Assembly (NCBI GenBank): GCA_017962925.1
Contig: JAGCUK010000017.1
Span: 1 to 64,000, forward strand
Reading direction: 5' to 3'
DNA from: Bacteroidales bacterium
GTDB lineage: Bacteria > Bacteroidota > Bacteroidia > Bacteroidales > UBA932
Length of the DNA: 64,000 nt
This document shows, one piece after another, positions 26,619-35,516 of the stretch (position 1 is its first letter; the number at the start of each line of letters is the position of its first letter). The notes under the pieces are model-generated. The model saw only the letters and a list, made by a program, of their open reading frames with translations, was not told where the DNA came from and made no database searches. Position numbers and translations under genes: made by a program.

Positions 26619-28589
26619 ATGAATAAAGTCTCATCATACATATTATATTTAGTATGCTTTGTGGCCTTTGCATCCTGCGCGAAGGTTGAGTTCGGTAATC
26701 CCAGGGCCACCCGGGATGAAATCAGCTTCAGCACGACTCTCAACCAGGAAACCAAGGGCGATGCGACCTTGGTGGATCTCACCTCCGACGGCAATGGATG
26801 GGGTGTGTATGCATACTATACGCAAAAGAATAATTACGCCAGTCCTGGAGCCGCTGCCGGCATTATCTTCAACAACCGCCAGGTGAGATGGGACGATGGC
26901 AACAATGTGTGGGATTATTCGCTGGACGCCAATCACAAAAAGGAGTATTGGCCGATGGATCCCGAAGAGAATGTCTCCTTCTTTGCCTATGGCCCATGGG
27001 CGGATTATCACGGAGCGGCGTCTGTCGATCCCGACGAAGGCCCTCAGGTCACCTACACAGCCTCGACTGATCTTTCGAACCAGAAAGACCTCCTCTGGGG
27101 CACCAGCACCTCCGGCCTTCCTCACCGCAACGTGCATATGGATGATTATGCCGATTCCAAGGTTGACATGCACTTCCGCCATGCACCGGCAAAGATGCAT
27201 TTTACGATTAACAGTGCAGCACAGGCGGAAGAGACGGGTACTTGGATTGAAGTGATTCCAAGTCCAATACCTCCTACAGAAACGCCTGGTGCAATTACAT
27301 ACGGCACTCAGCGGCAAGGTCGGGAAAATATTAACGGGGGGAATAGAGATCTCTATTATGCCACTCGTACGTTAACGATAACTACAACTCGGACTTTTGA
27401 GCGACCTGTTACCGAAAAGAAAATACTCTTGTCGGGAGTTGAGATGGAGAATTTTCTTAAAAATGGTGTTCTTCACTTAGACAATCCTGAAGCCTTTATT
27501 CCTTACTGGACAAGTACAGGTAATGAATATTTGAATTATTCTTTTGGGATATCACAAATGACAACGTCCATTATTAGGCCTCAGAGTGATGACGATTTGA
27601 AAACTGGATGGGGAACAGTTTATGAAGGCGTTGATAATGCACAAAAGCAGTTGTTGCCGGGTCCCAATAACAATTTTTATTTGGTGCCAAAAGAGGCTGA
27701 TACACCTGGTGCAGAGTCAAAGAATATTAAAATTACTGTGTCTTATCATAACATCGGACTTTCTACAACTCAACGGTATACAAAAACTACAACCGTAACA
27801 AAAAATCAGAGAGTCCTGTTCTATCGGACGGGGACTACGTATTACTACAAACAGAGCGGTAGTAATAATTACACCACATCAAGCAGTACAGCCGCTTGGG
27901 AAGACACGTCATCAAGCAGTACGGAATCAGAAAGCGCGATATCTAATGTTAGTGTTGACTTGAATTTTTCTGAGGATAATGGTGGAAGTGGCTGGAGGGC
28001 AGAAGGCTCTATCAATACCGACATAATCGGTGGCCGTAACTATACCATCAACCTTTATCTGGATGGCCGCGAACTGAACCTGACAGTTATTCCTCAACCT
28101 TGGGATCTGCAGGAGACAGTATTCGACTACAATAGTTTCGTTAATCCTGTCATACAGTCGCTGACATACGATTCCGACTTCGTATATCAGGTTATTAACG
28201 ACAACGTCTATATCAACAACCGCATGGGCAAGTTCTACTTCAAACTTGGCAGCGGCATGTACCTCTACTGGCAGGCATCCCTTATCGGGGACGATGCCTT
28301 TGCCTTCACCGACGAGAATGGCGAGTATCTGCGCAATGAAGACGGATCATTCAAGACCGCGATCCGTGGTAATATCGGAGACGATATGAACTATATCTAT
28401 GTCAAGGCGATCAATACCGCTGCGCAAGTCACCAGCAAAGCCAAACTTCGTATCTATCTGTTCAATTCCGAGAACCGCGCCGTTGTGGCCCTGCCCAAGG
28501 ATAACTGGCTGTTTGTAAGCTCTACTTATATAGATCAGGACGAGATAAAGCGGGTTCAGGAATGGAGTGTCGTACAGTCGGCTAACTAA
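26619..28589 (+). CDS. Large fimbrillin-like lipoprotein C, possible tip subunit
   Basis: 656 residues from the ATG at 26619, one base after the B stop. Lipobox VAFASC (Cys at about 20). The N-terminal half keeps fimbrillin blocks (NGWGVYAYYTQ, KKEYWPMDPEENVSFFAYGP, QKDLLWGTSTSGLPH, MHFRHAPAKMHFTI). The C-terminal third ends IKRVQEWSVVQSAN, matched by C' (KRIQEWTVVQNAN). The middle (about bases 27230-27990) is clearly richer in A and T, with other codon use than both flanks, as if that segment had been exchanged. Likely a tip or adhesive subunit; this is inferred from size and order. Confidence 0.75.
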   Translation: MNKVSSYILYLVCFVAFASCAKVEFGNPRATRDEISFSTTLNQETKGDATLVDLTSDGNGWGVYAYYTQKNNYASPGAAAGIIFNNRQVRWDDGNNVWDYSLDANHKKEYWPMDPEENVSFFAYGPWADYHGAASVDPDEGPQVTYTASTDLSNQKDLLWGTSTSGLPHRNVHMDDYADSKVDMHFRHAPAKMHFTINSAAQAEETGTWIEVIPSPIPPTETPGAITYGTQRQGRENINGGNRDLYYATRTLTITTTRTFERPVTEKKILLSGVEMENFLKNGVLHLDNPEAFIPYWTSTGNEYLNYSFGISQMTTSIIRPQSDDDLKTGWGTVYEGVDNAQKQLLPGPNNNFYLVPKEADTPGAESKNIKITVSYHNIGLSTTQRYTKTTTVTKNQRVLFYRTGTTYYYKQSGSNNYTTSSSTAAWEDTSSSSTESESAISNVSVDLNFSEDNGGSGWRAEGSINTDIIGGRNYTINLYLDGRELNLTVIPQPWDLQETVFDYNSFVNPVIQSLTYDSDFVYQVINDNVYINNRMGKFYFKLGSGMYLYWQASLIGDDAFAFTDENGEYLRNEDGSFKTAIRGNIGDDMNYIYVKAINTAAQVTSKAKLRIYLFNSENRAVVALPKDNWLFVSSTYIDQDEIKRVQEWSVVQSAN

Positions 28590-28596
28590 CGAGAAA

Positions 28597-31206
28597 ATGA
28601 GAAAGTTAAGTAACATAGCATTGTTTCTGATTGCCGCCGTTCTTATGTTCGCAGTGTCTTGTGAACGTGAAGAACGTATCCCTCGCACTCCGGCAGCTAT
28701 CCCCGGTTTCGAGGATATCGAACTCGAAGATAATTGCATTATCCTAAAATTCGATCCCTCTTTTGTAAAAGCGCAGACAAAAGCCGGCGACACCGAACGG
28801 GGGCTTGATGACTTGAATGAAAACACTATCAATACGATAGACTGTTTCTTCTATAGGACGGGAGAGACCGACTCTGCTCCTATCTTCAGAGCCATTGGTC
28901 GTACCGTAGAGAATACCGTTGAGATTGACTCCACGGAATGCTATGTTAAGGTATATTATAATGATCAGATCGCTGAAACGTTGTTTGGTGATACCAAAGG
29001 AGGAACATGCGATGCATTCGTGATTGCTAATGCCGCGTTGAATTATAACGGAACATGTAGCATAAATGACCTGCGCGAAATGATGTTGGAATATGATTTC
29101 TCTCAGCAGGAGGTTCAGCCATATTTCACCATGTGCTCGCAGGAGACGGCGCAGGTGACACTTTATACCATACAGCACCCGGACTATCCCAGCGATCCAA
29201 CCAAGCGCATCTCCACTGCTGCAGGCCGTGTGCCTCTGTATCGCTGCGCCTCCAAGATGCAACTCTTCCTTAAGCTGCCGGAGAGTTTCAAGAGTGATGA
29301 TAATAGTGTGTATGAACCGTGCCCGGATCAACTTGGTGGCATGAAAGTGCGTATTCACAGTGGAAGCAAGAGGACTCGCGTATATTCTGATTACACTCTT
29401 GCTAGTTCCGACTATATCCATTTTGATGACCGGGCGATATCGACTCTTGCCAACGAGGACCTTGTTGAGGGAAAGGAAGATTTCAACTATTCACATACTC
29501 CGTTTTATTCGTTCCCTATGTCATGGTCGGACCTGGATGACAATGCATCCAATTACATCTTCTCCATTCCATGGCGCATGATCAAGAACAAGGAAGGCGA
29601 GGATGTTAACGGAGAGCCGGAAAGACGCTATTATAAACTCAGCGCCAATGTGATCGGCCGCAAGTTTGAATACAATCATTACTACCGGACATTCGTATAT
29701 GTTCAGAGTCTTGGTGATAAGGAACTCGATAAAGCAGAGATTATTGATAACTGCCATTACATCATTTCCAACTGGGTCCATGAGGGCATTGCAACGAGTG
29801 CCGGTTCTGAGTCTATTTCCGGCGAGTTTATCCGCTACAACTTTCTGGTCGTGGAGCCTGATGATGTGACATTGAACAATGAGTCTACCTACACTTTCAA
29901 ATTCAGCTCCAGCGCTGACCTAAAAAATGGCGAGGTGATAATTGATAAGATCTGCTACTCCAAATATAATACTGGTGTGGGTGTGGATTATGAGGTTGCT
30001 GTAGGTGCCTCCTCAGTCACCAATAATTCCATTGATGGCAATACATATTCCGTCACCTATAATTATGCTAAGGGTGAGATTTATTTCTCGCATCCGCTTA
30101 ATGAGGTGTATGAGGAACGTGTCATTCACCTCACTGTTACCAACAAAGATGAAATTAGCCAAAAGGTGACAATTCACCAAAGGCCGGCAATCATGCTCGA
30201 GTTACATGCTGCTGGTGATGTATTTGTCAATGGGTATTTTGGAAGAGTGCAGAATGCGTCGTATGAAGGACGAAGCAGCACACTGACTGCTACTTATTAT
30301 ACGCGCAGCGGCTTATTTGGTAGCTGGCGAACCAACACATATACTGGATCCCTTAATCCTTATTATCATTGCAATACAAGTTTGCAGCTGTCTGTAACAA
30401 ATTCAACACAATATGCCCCCACAGGGACATGGTATTATGGCCAGGGGACACAATATACTGCCGGAGGTTTCTCCTGGTCTATCTCCACGGACTACGGTAC
30501 TGTTGTGGCGACCACCAATAATATGAATGCGTCCATATCTGCCAATTTTTATACTGCAGAGATTAACCTTTCTGCGTTTAACGCGACAAATCATACATAT
30601 TCAAGTAACGGTGAGGATGTAGAGTATCGTATTGCGGACCCCCGTGTGAAAGCAAGTGCAAGTGCAGAAGATGGTGGTTATGGGGATACGTGGTCACTTA
30701 ATGGCTATCTTTATTGGAACGGGTCAAGTGAAGCAACGCAGGCCTGGAATAATCCTGGTGACATAATGATTTGCAGTTTGAGAGAAGCAGATAGAAATCT
30801 TATTGCTCCTCGTTTCCTCATCTCTTCGGCATTGAATGCTAACACGGGATTAACCTGGGAGCAGGTCATAAAGCGTGGCGCAACATATCAGGAGGCTGGT
30901 TATCCCGCAGGGCGCTGGCGTCTTCCTTCAGAGGCCGAAATCGCCTTTATCGTTGCTAGGCAGCGCGATGGTGTTATCCCTAACCTCTATGCCACAGAAA
31001 CTTACTATTGGGCAGGTAGCGGCAGATTGGTGTATGTGCCAAACGATGTGAATGCATCTATCACTTTTTACACTGCTGCAGAAGCTGAGGCGCTCTCAAA
31101 CGACACAACCTTCTCCTGCCGTTTTGTTTACGACCTTTGGTACTGTGGAGACACTGCTGCATCGACTAATGAGTACCATCCTAACGGACATAACACAAGT
31201 TATTAA
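28597..31206 (+). CDS. Large surface lipoprotein D, DUF4906-like fimbrial tip/anchor candidate
   Basis: 869 residues from the ATG at 28597 (MRKLSNIALF). Lipobox AVSC (Cys at about 18). The N-terminal part (TINTIDCFFYRTGETDSAPI to TCDAFVIANAAL) resembles FimB/Mfa2-like minor subunits. The C-terminal part has the pattern GATYQEAGYPAGRWRLPSEA followed by EIAFIVARQ, also present in D'. Counterpart of D' (38792-41374). The central part (about 29.9-30.8 kb) is AT-rich. The DUF4906 assignment is tentative. Confidence 0.72.
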   Translation: MRKLSNIALFLIAAVLMFAVSCEREERIPRTPAAIPGFEDIELEDNCIILKFDPSFVKAQTKAGDTERGLDDLNENTINTIDCFFYRTGETDSAPIFRAIGRTVENTVEIDSTECYVKVYYNDQIAETLFGDTKGGTCDAFVIANAALNYNGTCSINDLREMMLEYDFSQQEVQPYFTMCSQETAQVTLYTIQHPDYPSDPTKRISTAAGRVPLYRCASKMQLFLKLPESFKSDDNSVYEPCPDQLGGMKVRIHSGSKRTRVYSDYTLASSDYIHFDDRAISTLANEDLVEGKEDFNYSHTPFYSFPMSWSDLDDNASNYIFSIPWRMIKNKEGEDVNGEPERRYYKLSANVIGRKFEYNHYYRTFVYVQSLGDKELDKAEIIDNCHYIISNWVHEGIATSAGSESISGEFIRYNFLVVEPDDVTLNNESTYTFKFSSSADLKNGEVIIDKICYSKYNTGVGVDYEVAVGASSVTNNSIDGNTYSVTYNYAKGEIYFSHPLNEVYEERVIHLTVTNKDEISQKVTIHQRPAIMLELHAAGDVFVNGYFGRVQNASYEGRSSTLTATYYTRSGLFGSWRTNTYTGSLNPYYHCNTSLQLSVTNSTQYAPTGTWYYGQGTQYTAGGFSWSISTDYGTVVATTNNMNASISANFYTAEINLSAFNATNHTYSSNGEDVEYRIADPRVKASASAEDGGYGDTWSLNGYLYWNGSSEATQAWNNPGDIMICSLREADRNLIAPRFLISSALNANTGLTWEQVIKRGATYQEAGYPAGRWRLPSEAEIAFIVARQRDGVIPNLYATETYYWAGSGRLVYVPNDVNASITFYTAAEAEALSNDTTFSCRFVYDLWYCGDTAASTNEYHPNGHNTSY

Positions 31207-31208
31207 TA

Positions 31209-34200
31209 ATGAAATATTTGCAACATATAATATTAACCATCTCTACACTTTCCACGATGCTCCTTGCATCGTGTGTGCGAGAGAATCTCCGCGAAGTCAA
31301 CCCGGTAGTCGGCGCGGAGGAAGATGGCGAATACGTCACCTTGGATCTGAGCATCCAGATGATGGTCGAAGCCGACCAGGGAGTATGGACCAAGGCCCTC
31401 GGAGAAGCCCCAGAGGTAAAGGACTTGTATGTCGCAGTATTTGATAAAGGTGACATCCTTACGGAGATTGCAAAGGCGGAGCCGGGAACCGTCGACGATC
31501 CTCGAGATGTTTTTGCACCTTTGGGTGCCGACCAGCAATACCTTACTCGTTTTCATGTTACTTTAAAAAGAACCAGCGAGTCACGTGAGGTCCAGTTTAT
31601 TGCCATCGGCAAGAAGGATTTTATTGATATCGATGACTTCGATATGATAGATGAGGCTTCGTTTATCAAGAAGTTCATTGTTTCCGATAATGTTGATGCC
31701 TACTGGTGCCGCAAGCACTTCGATGGCATCAGTTCCGCTTCAAGTGAGAAGATGCAAGGCCTTAAGATGGTGCGTAACTTCCTGAAAGTGAGCGTTTCCC
31801 TTGCAGATAATATCAATAATTTCACCCTCACTGGTTTTAAGGTATTCAACAAGCCTCGTTATGGCACCCTCGCTCCGTATAATCCCAATACGGCTGAGTA
31901 TAATTTTGATAATGATGGGAACGCATCTGTCAATTTTGCCCGTTTCGCCGACTACTCTAGAGTTGAGGGGAATGAAGAAGACACTGCCAATCTTGCTTAC
32001 AAGGAATTAGTGGAGACACAGAAATATGTAGGTTATATGCCGAGCACTGTCGAGTATGTTTCCATGCATGACGAGGTTGGCTCTACTGACCCATCTGCAT
32101 GTGAAACATGGTTTAATGCCAATAAAATCAGCGCAGGCAACTTTGACTACCTTTATGAGTGTACATATACGGATGTTGCCAACCCTTATATTATATTCAA
32201 GGGTAGTTATAGTGGTCATGCAGAAACCTACTATAAAGCGGATTTTGTTTATCAGCCAAGCGAAGACGCGGATAAGGTCTATTTCCACCTGCTCCGTAAT
32301 TTTTTCTATGAACTAAAGATTTCCGGCGTTCATAGTGATGGCGCAGCAACTCTGGAAGAAGCTGCGAACAGCCCTTCAATGAACAACTTCGATGGCTCGG
32401 CGGAGGCTCAGTCATATACGGTTATCTCCAAGACCGGTGCACGTCTGTATATCAGTTCGACCGATATTCTTGTGACTGACGGAACGAGTGTGGACGTCTA
32501 TCTAAAAAATCTCACTGGTGATGATTTCGCAACAAACTCCCCCGGTGATATCAAGATATCCAAAATCACTCCTTGCATTAATGTTAAAGATTTGAATAGG
32601 GCTAAGCGTCTTACTCCATTCATTACATATAATCCCGGGGATGATGCTTATTGGACTAAGGTTAGCGCAAATAACTTTGATCCGGAAGAGGCTGCATACA
32701 TCAACAATTATAGTATTACTCGTGCGCCGGGAACCGTTTCCCACAATGGTAGTGATGGTTGGGTAAAATACACTATTAATCTTGCAAAAAATCCCCAGAA
32801 TTTCGGTGATAACGAGATGTGGCAGCAAGAAATCACCTTCTCTAATGGAGATGATGGGGGGCTTACACGCGCTCTGGTGCTCTCGGGCCTTAAGCCTTAT
32901 GTTTTTAGTGTGGATGTTCAGGATTATGTTGCTCCAAATGAGGGCGAAGGTGTTACGGTGGATATCACCATACCTTCTGGTATTTCCAAGGCCCGTTTTC
33001 CGTTGAAGTTCTTCATAGAGGACTACGACCACACATTATACCCCAATGCAACGAATGCTTCGTACCCGATTCTTCCTGTTACTTCCGGGCCCAGCAAGAT
33101 TCCTGGCAAGAGCGGGCGTTCGTATTGGTTTACGCGTACGATTACTTACGAGGAGTATACGGCTGCTCATGAGGATATTCAGTCGAACAAGACATTTACG
33201 AGCTATTTCAAGACTCTCGTTGCATCAAGTGCTACCAGTGTGTATGTACAGTGCGACCCAGAGTCATCTAACTATTTCTCGGGAGTTGAAAGCGATGAAT
33301 TCGTTAATGTACGTCGTGCCGGAGAGATTCATTTCGAGAAGGAGCCGTTGTATGTTGCGGTAGGTTCCAAGGCCACCAACCCTGTCACGGTTAATTCCGG
33401 TGCTCCTGTTTCCTATAGCATTCAGAACGTGGCTATCGCTACCGTCAACGCGACTACCGGTGAGGTCATCGGCGTGTCTCCTGGCGAAACCGTTGTCACG
33501 GCAACAATACCTCAGTATAAGGCCTACACCGGCTATTCTACCACGTTCACTGTCAAGGTGGCTGAATTCCTGCCTGACTGGACCTTCGGATGGGATGGAC
33601 TGCTCACACCGGTAATCAATAAAGACCAGACAGTCACCAGGAATACTGCAACTGCAACAGTTGTCAAGAGTAATGAAACACTCCATCCTACGGTTACTTA
33701 CACATCAAGCGATACTGGTATTGCAACTGTGGATGCCAACGGTCATGTGACTGGTGTCAGCGCCGGTACAGTTGTCATCACGGCTCATGCGGAAATCGCC
33801 GAGTTTACAGACGGTGGACACACGTATTCCGCAATGTCCGAGAACCTCCGCTACGAAATCGAGGTTGTGGTTCCTGGCGTAAGCAGCCCGACCATTGGCA
33901 CCGAATACGTCAACGTGCCGTTCTACGATGGCAAGATAATGTGGTTCACCAAGTCGCACGAAGCAACGGTTCTTGGCGCCGACGGCTTCGATGCCTGGAA
34001 CTTCCGTACCGATGATGTGCGCTATGGTATGCAGGCTTCGGCGTGGGATTACTCCGCAAACTGCAGCCGCAACTCTCATAGTTGGCTCATCTCCCCTGTT
34101 TTAGACCTCCGCGCATCGGTCAACCCCGTGTTGGAATTCAACCATAGCTGTAACTACTTCATGGATGGTTTCACCGGCAATGGCACTCACGGAGAGAATG

Positions 34201-34565
34201 GAGTAGTTTATGTGCCGGCTTTGAGTGAGTCTGCCGGCAACCTCGACCTTGCCAAAGCCCGTGTAATAGAAGACTGCCTTGTGCACATCAGCTTCGATGG
34301 CGGAGCCAACTGGAGCGACGGCACGCTGTTGACTGAAGCGGAATACCCGGATGGTTACAACTGGGTTTCGGTGAACGTGTCGCACTCTCTCAAGCCCCTG
34401 CTTGCCGGAAAGACCGACGCACAACTCATGAACGTGCGCATCGGCTTCGAGTACAAAGCCTCTCCGGAATACTTCCCTGCAGACCTTACTGAGTATCGTC
34501 CTTGGGGAGGTACCTGGCAGATCAAGAGCTTCAAGGTTGTCGAAGGACTTAATAATAACCCGTAA
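31209..34565 (+). CDS. Giant fimbrial adhesin-like lipoprotein E with Ig-like (BIG2) domains
   Basis: 1118 residues, lipobox MLLASC. The N-terminal module (about 1-400) resembles FimB/Mfa2-like proteins (VKDLYVAVFDKGD, FHVTLKRTSESREVQFIAIG). Two BIG2-like bacterial Ig domains follow, at about 706-785 and 795-890 (the second with VTYTSSDTGIATVDANGHVT and GVSAGTVVITA). The last 220 residues look like a choice-of-anchor/cleaved-adhesin jelly roll (SWLISPVLDLRASVNPVLEF). Counterpart of E'. Likely the tip adhesin. Its TAA lies 6 bp before the recombinase GTG, which is in the same frame. Confidence 0.75.
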   Translation: MKYLQHIILTISTLSTMLLASCVRENLREVNPVVGAEEDGEYVTLDLSIQMMVEADQGVWTKALGEAPEVKDLYVAVFDKGDILTEIAKAEPGTVDDPRDVFAPLGADQQYLTRFHVTLKRTSESREVQFIAIGKKDFIDIDDFDMIDEASFIKKFIVSDNVDAYWCRKHFDGISSASSEKMQGLKMVRNFLKVSVSLADNINNFTLTGFKVFNKPRYGTLAPYNPNTAEYNFDNDGNASVNFARFADYSRVEGNEEDTANLAYKELVETQKYVGYMPSTVEYVSMHDEVGSTDPSACETWFNANKISAGNFDYLYECTYTDVANPYIIFKGSYSGHAETYYKADFVYQPSEDADKVYFHLLRNFFYELKISGVHSDGAATLEEAANSPSMNNFDGSAEAQSYTVISKTGARLYISSTDILVTDGTSVDVYLKNLTGDDFATNSPGDIKISKITPCINVKDLNRAKRLTPFITYNPGDDAYWTKVSANNFDPEEAAYINNYSITRAPGTVSHNGSDGWVKYTINLAKNPQNFGDNEMWQQEITFSNGDDGGLTRALVLSGLKPYVFSVDVQDYVAPNEGEGVTVDITIPSGISKARFPLKFFIEDYDHTLYPNATNASYPILPVTSGPSKIPGKSGRSYWFTRTITYEEYTAAHEDIQSNKTFTSYFKTLVASSATSVYVQCDPESSNYFSGVESDEFVNVRRAGEIHFEKEPLYVAVGSKATNPVTVNSGAPVSYSIQNVAIATVNATTGEVIGVSPGETVVTATIPQYKAYTGYSTTFTVKVAEFLPDWTFGWDGLLTPVINKDQTVTRNTATATVVKSNETLHPTVTYTSSDTGIATVDANGHVTGVSAGTVVITAHAEIAEFTDGGHTYSAMSENLRYEIEVVVPGVSSPTIGTEYVNVPFYDGKIMWFTKSHEATVLGADGFDAWNFRTDDVRYGMQASAWDYSANCSRNSHSWLISPVLDLRASVNPVLEFNHSCNYFMDGFTGNGTHGENGVVYVPALSESAGNLDLAKARVIEDCLVHISFDGGANWSDGTLLTEAEYPDGYNWVSVNVSHSLKPLLAGKTDAQLMNVRIGFEYKASPEYFPADLTEYRPWGGTWQIKSFKVVEGLNNNP

Positions 34566-34571
34566 TTCATT

Positions 34572-35495
34572 GTGAACCTGCTAAACTTCGAAGAACTTTC
34601 AGATCGGTGGAAAAACGATAAAAAGAACTACGTAAGGCTATCGAGCTACTCGACATACTATACGCTTCTTGAGAGCCATCTTCTTCCGGCGTTCGGCGCG
34701 AGCACGGAAGTGCGGGAAGAAAATGTGCAGGAGTTTATCCTACAGAAACTTAGAGATGGTTTGAGCATCAGCACCGTAAAAGAATTGGTGCTGGTGCTCA
34801 AAATGATTCTGCGATATGGGGCATCGCACGGGCTGTGCGAGCGGCCCGAGTGGAACCTGCGCTATCCTTCCGCCATTCGCTCTTTCAGCGCTCCCACCCT
34901 TACGAAGGACGATGTCGTCAAGATGCTCGATACCATCCGCGCCAATCCCTGCTACAAGGGCCTGGGGATATATATCTGCGTCGTCACGGGCCTGCGCATA
35001 GGCGAGGTATGTGCCTTGCGCTGGGGAGATCTGGACCTGGATGCCGGCGTGCTGCATGTGCGCAGGACCCTTTCCCGGGTGTATGTAAGCGATGCCGTCC
35101 TGCCTTATAGCAAACTGTCTTTCGGCTCCCCGAAAACCATAACTTCCTACCGGGACATCCCGCTCTCCGACAATCTGCAAAGGCTTGTCCGCTACATCAT
35201 GCCCGGCAAGGACCCCGGCAACTATGTGCTGAGCGACGGCCCTTGGCCGATCGAGCCCCGCAGCTACCGGAATTACTTCGCGCGCTTCCTCAAGGAAGTG
35301 GGCATACGGCGGGTGCGCTTCCACGCCCTAAGGCATTTCTTTGCCACAGCCTGCATTGAATACGGCGCTGATTATAAGACGGTTAGCACCCTCCTCGGGC
35401 ATTCCGACGTGCGGACTACCCTGAATCTTTATGTGCATCCGAACCAGGAAAGCAAGCGCAACTGCGTGAACAAACTGTCTACAGTGTTAGGTTGA
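34572..35495 (+). CDS. Tyrosine site-specific recombinase between the twin operons
   Basis: 307 residues. The N-terminal SAM-like core-binding domain (about 1-100) includes YSTYYTLLESHLLPAFG. The catalytic domain (about 110-300) has all six residues: Arg in TGLRIGEVCALRWGD, Lys in the hairpin SPKTITSYRDIPL, HALRH, the second His in LLGHS, and Tyr in TLNLYVH. It appears active. The start is GTG at 34572, 6 bp after gene E, so it is probably transcribed as the last gene of operon A-E. No phage or transposon genes accompany it. Its position at the centre of two mirrored operons suggests a DNA invertase. Confidence 0.92.
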   Translation: MNLLNFEELSDRWKNDKKNYVRLSSYSTYYTLLESHLLPAFGASTEVREENVQEFILQKLRDGLSISTVKELVLVLKMILRYGASHGLCERPEWNLRYPSAIRSFSAPTLTKDDVVKMLDTIRANPCYKGLGIYICVVTGLRIGEVCALRWGDLDLDAGVLHVRRTLSRVYVSDAVLPYSKLSFGSPKTITSYRDIPLSDNLQRLVRYIMPGKDPGNYVLSDGPWPIEPRSYRNYFARFLKEVGIRRVRFHALRHFFATACIEYGADYKTVSTLLGHSDVRTTLNLYVHPNQESKRNCVNKLSTVLG

Positions 35496-35516
35496 TGCTG
35501 GCTCAGCGAGGGGAAA

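Noticed and set aside
34572..35495. Recombinase as part of a prophage or conjugative element
   Set aside because: No phage, relaxase, excisionase or att-flanking tRNA is adjacent; both neighbours are fimbrial genes.
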